A DNA stretch of 64,000 bases from Carya illinoinensis (taxonomy: Eukaryota; Streptophyta; Magnoliopsida; Fagales; Juglandaceae), in the NCBI RefSeq assembly GCF_018687715.1, contig NC_056753.1, forward strand, positions 16,096,501 through 16,160,500, written 5' to 3'. Within the stretch, counting starts at the first letter, position 1; the number at the start of each line of letters is the position of its first letter. The notes beneath the pieces were generated by a model. The model ran no database searches. It was not told the origin of the DNA and saw only the letters and a program-made list of their open reading frames with translations. Positions 49,084 to 59,845 of this stretch are shown here, piece by piece. Position numbers and translations under genes: made by a program.

Positions 49084-49422
49084 TGTTAAGAACATACCGA
49101 ATTGTATGTGAAAGGAATTGAAGACGGCAAAGGGTTTGGACCTTGTGATTGAGGAAGGAAGACTTAGTCATTTGGGGAAGTTAATAAAATGGGGAGTTTC
49201 TGTATCATAGTCATACGGTGCGTTTTGATCTTACCATTTATATATAAATAGTCGGAAGAATAGAATGGGATCCATCTGAATCATCTTTTAAGGTATTGTA
49301 TTCTTGGAAGTGTGGAGTTTTCCTCAAAATAAACTGTGTTAGCTCCGTATGGTTCACTCTTGTGTTCTTGAATTATTTTTCCAATTCTTGCATATTCTTT
49401 CTTGCGCAGAATACCCATAACA
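49084..49422 (+). repeat. LTR g
   Basis: It is preceded by a GCAGGGGGAGAA polypurine tract and followed by the target duplication CAAAC. Right outer end of the array. Confidence 0.85.
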
Positions 49423-49462
49423 CAAACATGATTGTCCCAATTTTTTTATTCTAGCAAGATAT

Positions 49463-49711
49463 TTAAAGGTGAGATTTTTGGTGAGTGCAGGATGAGACAA
49501 AGTGCTCCTTTCTTCCAATGTCCCCTAGAGCAATGGTAGCCCATGAGGAAGCAAGTGGTTTCAACTCAATGAGGGTATTGAAACAACACAGAATCACCGA
49601 AACGAGCCAAATAGAAAAAGCTAAAGAGACTCGAGATCGACGATAATCGTTAGCTTGCTCAGGAGACTCCAAAACAATAGAGTCATCGACGGGAAAGAAG
49701 TGATGATCCAA
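49463..49711 (-). pseudogene. Possible ORF fragment interrupted by the hAT-like insertion
   Basis: An 82-codon - strand frame with one hydrophobic segment (L-A-F-S-I-W-L-V-S-V-I-L-C-C-F) opens with TTG, not ATG. Its upstream side is cut at the hAT-like element. The sequence on the far side (51501 onward) continues in the same frame once the duplicated GATCCAAT is counted once. Not recognised; could be a host gene piece or chance. Confidence 0.3.
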
Positions 49712-49712
49712 T

Positions 49713-51500
49713 TAGGGGTGAGCATCGACCGGTCCGGACCGGCAAAACCAACCGGACCGATATTGTTTGGACCGGTCCCAATTCCAATTTTTAAGGGCCC
49801 GAAAGGATTTGGTCCGGTCCCGGTCCGGGGGTTTTTCATCCCGGACCGGACCGAATAGAAAAAAAAAATATTATTTATATATATTATTTATATAATAATT
49901 GTATATAATTAATTATATAATTATATATGGTATAAAAAAATATTAATAGTCTAGTGTAGACTATAGTTATACTAATATAGTTATACTAAATCACTATAAC
50001 TAATACTTCAACAATAGCTATAGTGACCTATGTTAATAGTCTACTATTAATACTAATATACTATTATATAATTTATATAGTTATACTAATCACTATAATT
50101 AATACTATGTATAGCTATATAGTATATTTATCACTTTAATTAATATAATTTAAATATCACTATACTTATATTTAATGAATATATAAAAATCATTATGGTT
50201 AATACTTATATAGTTATACTAAAGCACTAATTTACCATAACTAATATTACTAATATATAGCTATATTAATGGTCTAATACTATTATAATTTATATAGTTA
50301 TACTAATCATAATAAGTTAATAACTAAATCACTAGAAATATAACAACTATATATATTTAGTATGAATGTATTATTATATTATTTAATATATAACTATAAT
50401 ATATAGTACTAGTATACATTAATATATTATAAGAGTTATAGTATAAATATAATATATAAATTATAATATACTAAATAACCATAACAGTAACTAATACTAA
50501 TATATAGTTATACTAATAGTCTACTATTATATAATTATACTAATCACTATAATTAAAACTAATATATAGCTATACAATATACTTATATAGTTGTACTAAT
50601 ACTATTAGTCTATTATATACTCTAAAACTCAATTCTAATATAGGCTATATAGTTATAACTAATACTAATATTTATATTAATACTAATGATGTAGAATATA
50701 GTTATACTAACTAATTGATTCAACATAACTAAGATTACTAATATAATATAGCCAAATTGAATTATTAATAGTCTAATACTAATACAATTATATAGTTATA
50801 CTAATCATAAATTCATAATAACTAAATCATTATAAGTCTATAACTATATATATTTAGTATCAATGTATTACTATATTCTTTAATGTATAACTATTAACTA
50901 TAATATATAGTACTAGTATAACCGATCAAAAATATATATATAATACTAGAATATATATTAATGTATTAACATATTATAAAAGTTATAGAATAAATTATAA
51001 TATATCATATATTTGTAAATTTATAATAGTATTAGTATAGTTAGCTTAATATATAATATGTTAGTATTAAATCACTATAACTACATAGAGTATTAGTAAT
51101 AAGAGTATTATTATTATTTAATATAGTATTACATATAGTATTACTATCATTACATATAGTTATTAGTTATAGTATTAGTACTAGTATAGTTATTAATACC
51201 AGTATAGTTATTATTACATATATTTATTAGTTATAATATTATTACTAATAGACTAATAGTATTAGCATATTACTAATATATATATAATAGTATACTATAT
51301 GTATATATATTAAATATATTACAATATAATTACATAAGTATTAAAAAAATGTCATTAGATAAAAAAAAAAAAAATATCAACCTTGGACCTAATGGACCGA
51401 CCAGACCGGTCCTGATGGAGTTTGGTCTGGGAAGACCCTGGACCAAATAGGTCCGGTCCGATCCACAAGACCTCCCCGGACCGGACCGAACTCACCCCTA
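49713..51500. mobile_element. Non-autonomous hAT-like DNA transposon
   Basis: Perfect 10-bp inverted termini (TAGGGGTGAG at 49713-49722, CTCACCCCTA at 51491-51500) and an 8-bp target duplication, GATCCAAT, on both sides (49705-49712, 51501-51508). Eight-base duplications and short termini are typical of hAT elements. Both subterminal regions (to about 49855; from about 51390) are packed with CCGGACC / GGTCCGG motifs. The 1.5-kb core is almost pure A/T with degenerate repeats of a TATAGTTATACTAATCACTATAA-like unit. No transposase ORF. Confidence 0.85.
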
Positions 51501-52343
51501 GATCCAATGCATATGTTCTTATTATTTGATCATAAACATAACCCTTTTTTTTTGTATGGCATTGGAATTTTCTGGAGGGTTGTGAATTTACCAAGAAGAA
51601 GACTTGACTTGGGTTGTGAAGACGAAGTTTGGGGATCTTTTGGAGGGTTGTGAGGCATTGGGATTCTTAATGTCTTCCACATTTAGTAGGTTAGGATAAA
51701 TATAAAAAGAAAAAAAAAAAATTTACCCGTAAGCTCAAGTGTGCTGTGTAGAAAAAATGGGAGGTAGCTGTGTAGAACTGCTCAATAAGGAATAGGAAAC
51801 AAAGAGGGAATAAATACAAGAGTGAGAATACAGGAATTGAGAACGGGGAAGGAGGTGAGTCTATTCTGGTTTGGAGGGATCAGAGGCTCCTTTTCATTGA
51901 TTTACTCACTTCAAATTCTTCGATGGACATATCAGCGATCTATTTCCACCGGTTGGTATTATTATTACAGCAGCAACAATGTCGGGTTGCAAACTATATT
52001 TCAGATCCACTTTGTTCTGCTAAATCAGAAATTGAAAACTAAGAAAAATACATGTATATGGCCCAACCAACCAGAGTACAAAACAGGAGGAGACAATAAA
52101 TACAAGGAGTACCAGCAACCAGCATATACATCACACACAATCCATAGGCAAATACTCCAGACTTCAGAACCCAATGCAGTACCAGCAACAGAATTTAGCA
52201 ATGGCATCGAAGGGCCAATTCATTCCTACACATTTCATCTCATATACGAAAATTTCTTTGAATATATATAGAAATTGATGAAGTCCGCAGACAAATAAAA
52301 CCAAACTGTGCACAGGGATAATTCCAACACAAGGAAACCAAGT
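51501..52343 (-). other. Downstream flank and 3'UTR of the PTI1-like kinase
   Basis: Directly after the kinase stop codon on the - strand. No intact ORF of interest. The 150-codon + strand frame at 51822-52271 is an unsupported shadow. Confidence 0.45.
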
Positions 52344-55300
52344 TCAAGTATCACGAGCTGGGGCAGGAGACTTCAGAAGTGGCTGCAGAGCCTTAACGAC
52401 AATGCTCATATTCGGCCGGAACTCAGCTTCATACTGCACACACAATGCCGCCACAGCTGCCAGCTGCATTGCAAAAGCACAATCATATTGTAAGCTACTA
52501 TTAAATGAAAACAAAGAGAGTTCATATGTTTGAGAGAGAGAGGGAGTGAGCAACCGACCTTGGCAATTCCTTTAGGAGGATATTCTCCCTTCAGTTTTGG
52601 ATCTACACACTGTTTAACTTTGTCTTCACTCAACCTTGGAGTAGCCTATAGAAGTGAGTTTCATTGTAATACCATTCCGTATTAGAAAACAGTGGTGGGA
52701 GAAAATGACATACAAGAAAAAAGAATAAAAATGATATCACCAAAAGAAACTAAGCAGAGAAACTCACCCAAGTCACAAGACTCTGTTGTCCCCGTGGCAT
52801 GGTATGATCAACAGGTTTCCTCCCAGTCAGAAGCTCTAGAAGAACAACCCCAAAGCTGTAGACATCACTCTTCTGGGTTAACTGTCCTGTCATTGCATAC
52901 CTGCAAGTTTTGTTTCACAGGATAAATCATTCCACATCCTTCATAGTCGATGGAAGCTTCAAGTTCACTTCAGAACCAATTAGACTACCATGTGTTGCTA
53001 TTAAAGGAAAAATATGAAGGCCAAAAGATTACTTAAGCTATTGCAAACCATCAAGTGGTTAGGCTCTTTTGAAATGAAGACTAATTAAGTTTGAGCAGGC
53101 ACAATAGGGAAACTACCAATACAAGCTCCACGGAAAGATTTTCAAGGAAATCTCGAAATGGGTATTATTTTTTTATTTTTTTTCCAAAAACTTTTTGATA
53201 AGAAAAAAGTTACTGGAAAAAGAAAAATTGAAACCCATTCGAGAATTTTTGTTTTTTTTTTTTTTTTTTCCCAAAAACTTGGATTAATCCTTTTTTGTTT
53301 TTAACAAGTAGATACTTATATTAACCCTCTATCCTTTCAGCAGCTATTTATTTCTTAAGTTTCTATTTCCTCTCAGGAAACCAATCTAAATAGGAAAAAA
53401 CTATGGAAAGGCAGACACTACAGCAAAAGGGCAACAAAGACAACATAAGATTGCATTGATGAAATATACGTTCCTCATCTTAATCTCATTTTCTGTAACA
53501 ATCTTGATTGATTATCATTGGCTACATTTGATGACTATTTATTTCATAGAAATAAAAAAATTTTCTTACTTTTTGTTTATTTATTTAGTTTTACTTGTGA
53601 GTGGCCCACAAGGGAAAAGAGGAAGAAAGGTAAGAGGGTGAAACAGTGATCTCTGCCTCATGAGGATGGTCCCCAGCCCACAAAGTTTCATCCCTCTTAA
53701 GGTAATTGCTACTATTAGAATGTTCTTCTGGGCTTATCAGTCGCCCCCTTTCAGCATGCTTTGGGTATCAACTGTCCTAGTGTAATTTGGCTCAAGAATT
53801 ACTAATGTTATTCCTGTCTTAAGAGAATTTTTTCCAACCTAATAATCCAAAGTTAAATAGAGCCATTAAAATGAAAGAAAAAAAGTAGTATAAATAATTT
53901 ATTTGGGGATGGATGCAATGGCCTTAACATAGAAAATTGAAGAAAGAAATGAGGCAAGAAGATTGTGATATCCCATATAATAAGAATAAGGGTAAGTGGT
54001 GTATAGGATCCCACATTGCTCCAATTGTATCCTTGACTAATCTTTTGGAGTATAGGCCATGTGATTTGAACCTTCCATTCGGGTGTCACAAATGGTATTA
54101 GAGTCTATCCCAACCAGAAATGTGAGATTTGAGCCATGCTACATACAACGGACAGACCCAACGAGGACATCGCGAATTTAAAGGGAGTAGATTGTGATAC
54201 CCCATATGATAAGGATAATGGTAAGTGGTGTATGGGATCCCACATTGCTTGGGAAAGAGAAGTTCTTGCTCTTTATGACGTTCCAATAGGGATACAATTG
54301 TATCATTTACTAGTCCTTTTGGAATATATGCCATGTGGTTTAGGCCTTCCATTAGCAAAGATAATTGATCGATTTCACATTGTCAATGTCAACAAATTGA
54401 AAACTGATCCCTCAAGATTATTATATGGGGCTTGCAGCCATATGGAGTGTGAATAAACAATGTGAGCATAGCACAAAAGTATCTAAACAAGCATTTCACG
54501 CAGAAAGATAATAACAGAATAAACAAAAGAAAAGGGTTTTCATAAACATTACTCAGGAGCATGGTAGCCAAAGGTTCCCAAAACTCTTGTAGAATGGAGA
54601 CGAGCAGCCATGTCTGGAGCCTGATTTGAGAGGTTAAAATCTGCGATCTTGGCTTTGAAGTCTTCAAATAGAAGCACATTGCTAGATCTTATATCTCTAT
54701 GTATTATGGAGGGTTGAAGCTTCTCATGTAAATATTCCAATCCCCTAGCTGCATCAACTGCAATTCTAACACGCTGCATCCAGTCAAGTGTTGGACCTGG
54801 TTGTGCCCCTTGAACTCCCTTCCTACCTGTGATTTTTGATACAGAACACATCAATGTTCCATTTTCCACAATATCATTTCTGGGGAGTCTATATTGTAGG
54901 TTTGAAATAAGTTAAAGAGTGGCTTTCCTTACCATGCAATATGTCATGTAAAGATCCCATGGTTGCAAACTCATATGCAAGCACACGGAGGTTTCCCTCT
55001 ACATAGTAACCAAGTAGCTCAACAAGATTTTCATGCTTCATTCTCGAGACCCTAGAAACCTAATATAAAGGATACCAAGGCAGTCAGATATGTCAACAAA
55101 CTAAAGCAAAGTCGTATATCAAATTAAATTTCAATATGAACGTTGATACGATACTGAATCTATATTTAATTGAAAGTTCAGGTCACACCTGTGATAGGAA
55201 CTCAATATTTGACTCAGGTTCAGATGAAACATCAAGCTTTTTCACCGCAACAGCTTTCCCATTACTTAAGTTCGCATAATAAACTCTTCCATAGGATCCT

Positions 55301-56514
55301 TCACCAATCAAAGCCTTCGATCCAAAATTATCAGTATTTTCTTTCAGTTCATCCAGAGACAAAGCAGGCACTTCAATAGGTGGTGGTGGCTTTTGTACTT
55401 CAGATTTAACAGGAGGTGACACCTTAGCACCTCTTTGGGGCCCTAAAGTGCGAAAGAGAAAAAAGGAAAGAAATAGAAGCAATGCTTAAGAATTCAATAA
55501 TGCAAAATCAATTGCTGGATTTCCAAAATAGAGAGCAGGCATACAAAAGACCAGAAATCATCATAGATTACTAGATGCAATTATATCCAGTAATCCCTAT
55601 AAATTCATAATAATGCAAATCTACATTAAAGATAGAAGAATAAAAATATGTCAGAAGTCAGACGAAAAAAAAGACATTAAATAGGACGTAAACACCCTCT
55701 CTGATAAATTGGTTGAACAATTGTTAGTAGTTTTGATTAGCCATATACAGATAAGAGATATTTTATCCTGACCAGGAAGAGGTTAGTACCAGCTCAGGAA
55801 TAACTCCTTGCTAAGAGTTATGGCAACAGTTCCAACTAAATTAGAAAAGTGATAAGGTAAAAGTAGCATGGCAAGTATGTCAATCAAATAACGATAAGCT
55901 TCTTCATGAAGCTCATGATTACAACAGTGACAAGAAATTGTGCAAAAGTCAATATTGAGTACACAAGTATGAACTGCATTCCAACCAGGATTAAAAAAAT
56001 TCTACAAATATTATAAAAATAGATCTAGCCTGTTCTTAATCATGAATAAAGAAAGAGATTAACTTTAAATGGTTTGAACCCCAATCCTAAGTGCTTATAT
56101 ACAATTCAATGACCCACCAAGCATGAAGTTCACGAACACAAGGTTATTGAACATTATTTATTCTTCTTCTACGTAAGACCAAATTACTATATAATTCCTC
56201 AATGAGAGATCAACATTCCGGGTTTCCAATGCTTACTTTAAGCTATAATAGAAAACCTAACTACAAATGTTACAGCACTTTTAACCTTCTATTACCATTT
56301 TCTTTTATGTACTACTAACCTTCTACTACTAGAACCAAATCAGCAGTAATATTTGTTTTCATTTTCCATGGTGCAAATTTGCAGAAGCATAGAGTTAGAA
56401 TCGAGTTAACATACCACCATCTGTATGATTCCCTGGGCTTTTCAGGCGCTCATTTTCATTTGAGGGGTACGACGACTCTTCTACTTGAGAAGTACAACAA
56501 AGCCACCGACGCAT
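52344..56514 (-). CDS. PTI1-like: PTI1-like receptor-like cytoplasmic kinase (seven exons)
   Basis: Exons on the - strand: 56514-56415, 55442-55189, 55059-54933, 54826-54553, 52900-52768, 52645-52559, 52463-52344. Splice sites are GT-AG; joined length is 365 codons including TGA (364 aa, normal for the family). M-R-R-W-L-C-C at the start suggests palmitoylated cysteines. The glycine loop G-E-G-S-Y-G is near residue 80, catalytic lysine V-K-K near 101, H-R-D near 203, D-F-N (not D-F-G) near 223, A-P-E near 250; the tail ends [11 protein letters not shown]1 kinases are Ser/Thr kinases of the RLK/Pelle superfamily acting in immune and ROS signalling downstream of AGC kinases; D-F-N is typical for them. 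The frame stays open upstream, with ATGs at 56601 and 56664, so a longer N-terminus is possible. Intron 4 contains a TRIM. Confidence 0.93.
53964..54357 (+). mobile_element. TRIM element in kinase intron 4
   Basis: LTR1 (53964-54090) begins TGTGATATCCC and ends GTGTCACA. A PBS, TGGTATTAGAGTC, is at 54093-54105. A polypurine AAAGGGAGTAGAT leads into LTR2 (54193-54357), which begins TGTGATACCCC. AAGAT flanks both sides (53959-53963 and 54358-54362). LTR1 lacks a middle piece and LTR2 has lost a few bases near its end. No coding region; oriented against the host gene. Confidence 0.8.
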
Positions 56515-57940
56515 CCTGGATTTCTTACTCATATAGTGTTGTTCAGAACTAGTATCCTCCAGATGAACAAAGTAACCAGGAGGAGGAGCATGTGCCTGCA
56601 TTGTTACACCGTCAAGGTCAGTCGTAAAGATAGGTGAGGCCTTGGATAGAGTATCTGCTATCAACCAACAGATAATTTAAACCACAAAAGGAAAAACAAT
56701 GAGGAAAATGACCCAGCAAACATGGTTATCTTCCGAGAATGCAAAAAGCATTCAAACGATAAAATAACCAGCTGCCTTAAAGCCTCCACAGCCTACGGGC
56801 TACCGTCTTACCTAACATCCAAAATCATTTCGAAAATCCACCTTTATTGCATAAACATTCACTTTGAAACATCTTCCAGTGCTAAAAGAATAATTAACTT
56901 AACTAATATATAAGTAAATCCAAAATTCAGCCCGCTAAAAATATTATGATAAAAAAAATAAAAAATAAAAAAAATCCAGTTAATGGTGTAAAAAAAGTCA
57001 CCAGAGCATTAGAGCAAAGAATGTTTGGGTGTATCACATACTACTTTTAAAAGTAATATGATAGAGTAATGAAATAAATTTCTTTATCAAGAATCCAAAA
57101 GATGATTAGGATCTTTTTTCAATTTCTTGTTTTAGGTAAAACCTGGGAGTTATCTAAATTGCCAAAAAAAGAGGACCAACTACAGACTAAAAAAAATGCA
57201 ACGCACAAGACAACAAAAGGAGAAGAATTCACAGCCCGAATACCGTATCCATGAAAAATCGTACAAAGTAAAATAGCATTTTAAAATTCTATATATTCTA
57301 GAGAAAAACCCAAGAAATGACAAGAACCCATTAATCCTTACCACTAAACCACGCCGACGAAAATCTACGCCCTCCATAAAGAAAAACCACAGACAAGTTT
57401 CAAATTTTTACGAGTGAACCAAAAAGAAAAACACAACCCAGAAACAAAACGGATCTACACTTTATAAATTGTAAAGAAAAAAGAACCAAAGAATACAAGA
57501 AAAGGAAAACGTTACAATCGAAAAGAAATGCCACATGAAAGGGAGAAAAGGAAGTTGATTGAATTGTGGGGTTGTGGAAGAAAGAGTCATATAAGGCAGA
57601 GGAAGAGACAGATTGGAAAAGGCCAAGATTAGGCAAGACTTAGCCTATAGATCGGAACCGAAATTACACCATTAGGTGCAACGGAAAAGAAACTGGATCG
57701 GAGGGAGAGTTAAAAAAAGAACGAGAAAACAAAAAATAGAAATACCTTTCAAATTATGTCACCCCCTAACTTCGTTTTTCTTGCTATCGCTCTTAAATCT
57801 CCAGCTAGGAGATGCCTTCAGTACTTGTAAATACAGGGAGGTTTTGGTATTGCTTTGCTTTTGGGGCGGGGGGTCGAGACTAGAGGGACGGAACGGAAGG
57901 GAGAGGACAGAGAGGCAACGCGGGGATAGGTGAGAGAGAG
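56515..57940 (-). promoter_or_regulatory. 5' leader and promoter region of the kinase gene
   Basis: A likely acceptor (TTGATAG|CAG) lies at about 56660. A short upstream ATG frame ends in a GTAAGG donor at 57341. The GA-rich run at 57930-57942 and a TATA-rich stretch at 57965-58000 lie upstream. Exact transcript start not determinable. Confidence 0.4.
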
Positions 57941-58070
57941 AGAGAAATCACAGCTTTGGTTTTGTTTATATATATATTTTCTATATATATATATATATGA
58001 GTAATTTTATACACCTCCTATCTATATATATACATAGGAAGTATTTTTTAACACTACAATGCGGAATCAC

Positions 58071-58326
58071 ATGGCTCTGTGTCTACCGTCTCTGTCTACC
58101 TGCCTCTCTCCTTTCTTTCCCTAAAAATTAGATTCATATATATATATATATATGGCCCTGTGTCTGACGTCTCTGTCTACCTCCCTCTCTCTCCTTTCTT
58201 TCCCTAAAAATTAGATTCATATATATTTTTATATATATATATATATGGCCCTGTGTCTGACGTCTCTGTCTACCTCCCTCTCTCTCCTTTCTTTCCCTAA
58301 AAATTAGATTCATATATATATATATG
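58071..58326. repeat. Three-copy minisatellite of 81-93 bp
   Basis: Units start at 58071, 58152 and 58245. Each has ATGGCYCTGTGTCT, CTCTGTCTACC, CTTTCTTTCCCT, AAAAATTAGATTC and an (AT)n tail of variable length. Copies 2 and 3 are nearly identical. Confidence 0.85.
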
Positions 58327-59840
58327 ACGATGGTAGGTGCTGTCTACTAACGTGTATACTATCCTTCAAAAAAAAAAAAAACGTGTATACTAATATAATT
58401 AATTTTTTTATTTTTTTATTTAAAGATTTTTTAAACATTTTTAGTCATAAACAAAAAAAAAAATTATTAATACACAATAATAGAAACGTTTTTTTAGACA
58501 AGACCCTGTCAGTCACAAAGAAATTTGTGGACTGAAGAGCAAGAAATTATTAGTATTTAACTTGTATTTTGCAAGTTAAAAGTTGTAATTGTCCGTTTTC
58601 ATGAATGAATGAAATTTCACTTTAAAAAAAAAAAATAGACACGTTTTTTTGGGACGAAAAATTTCGTCCCAAATTGTGGGAATTTCGTTCTAGAAAATAT
58701 TTTGAAACGAAAATAATTATCCCAAGGTCATCCTTACATCACTGTCCTAGAAGATATTTTGGGACGAAAATCACCATTTCGTCTAAAAATATATCTTTAG
58801 GGACAATTTTAAAATTGACCATTTGATACCATTCGAACGGTTTATTTTTTTGTCACGGTTTAATTTCATTCCAAAATGACGTTCGAATGGTTACTATTGT
58901 ACATTCGAACGAAATTAAATTGATTGAACGATTATGAAAACACGTTCAAACGATCACACATTTTGATAACGTTCGAACGATATAACATAGATTTTCGTTC
59001 GAATGTTAAAGGAACAGATCAAACGGTAAAAGGGATCGAACGGTGTTGAAGTTATGTTCAACAGTACGATAATAAATTGCGTTCGAACATTCTTTTATCA
59101 TCTGATATCGTTCGAACGGCTCAATCAATAATGTTCGAACGTTACATGGTCATTCGAACGAATACTATTTTATTAAAACCCCATAATAATAAAAAACCAA
59201 ATTAACATTCATAATATTTGAAAAACATACATTAGAAACTATTTAATACTCACGAAAGTTTTATAATAAGTGCGAACTAATAAATAACCATGAGACTGTC
59301 ATTATTCATACATAATTAGATAATGTCATAATCTATACGTAAAAAATTATTAGTTGCTTAGAGGCCTGTACTGTTGCATAAGCTGCTGCATTTAGAATTG
59401 CATTTCTCTCCGGAACTATTCTTGTTGTTCTTCATGTTGTTTGAGCCGTCTCCATCTCTCCTTGTTTCTCCAATTGAGCCTCTAACTTATGCTGCCTTGC
59501 AACCAATTCTTCGATTCTGCGATTTGAATTCTCTTGCACTATAAAGGCCGCAGAGGCAGACTCGGAAGAAGAGGAAGAGGGAGAAAGTTTTACATAGCGA
59601 CCCAAACCCCTCAAATATCCTAAAAGTTGACCTAGAACTTGTGTAAAAATCTCAACATCATTTGTTGAGGAGTTTTGATCTGATGTAAATTAAGCATGTA
59701 TAGCAACCATTTTATCCTACACATAAAATAAAGTGTTAATATCATCATAAATATTCTAATATATTTATCTAGAACAATTTATAATACTTACAAAATTTTC
59801 ACGGGCATCGGGATGACTCCACTCTCCATTAAGATTAGTA

Positions 59841-59845
59841 TGTGA
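59841..59845. repeat. Target-site duplication TGTGA (left)
   Basis: Repeated at 62008-62012 after the solo LTR. Removing LTR plus one copy rejoins the transposase reading frame. Confidence 0.85.

Larger units (their letters stand above)
45584..49422. mobile_element. Concatenated, partly palindromic 340-bp-LTR element array
   Basis: Seven LTRs of 339-341 bp: five in - orientation (a 45584-45923, b 46042-46380, c 46383-46723, d 46842-47182, e 47185-47525), two in + orientation (f 47892-48231, g 49084-49422). a-b and c-d enclose a 118-bp internal region with PBS and PPT, i.e. TRIM-size elements. b-c and d-e abut with only TT between them. e is followed by a truncated - internal region that runs straight into f(+). 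CAAAC precedes a (45579-45583) and follows g (49423-49427), so one 5-bp target duplication brackets all 3.8 kb. Both outer ends are U5 termini (TGTTATGGG / CCCATAACA). Confidence 0.87.

Noticed and set aside
51822..52271. 149-codon + strand ORF next to the kinase
   Set aside because: It lies over the kinase 3'UTR on the opposite strand, has no domain, and its start and codon use look random.
53964..54357. Cassandra-type TRIM (5S rRNA-carrying)
   Set aside because: The LTR lacks the 5S internal promoter boxes. Only the short LTR design and PBS are shared.
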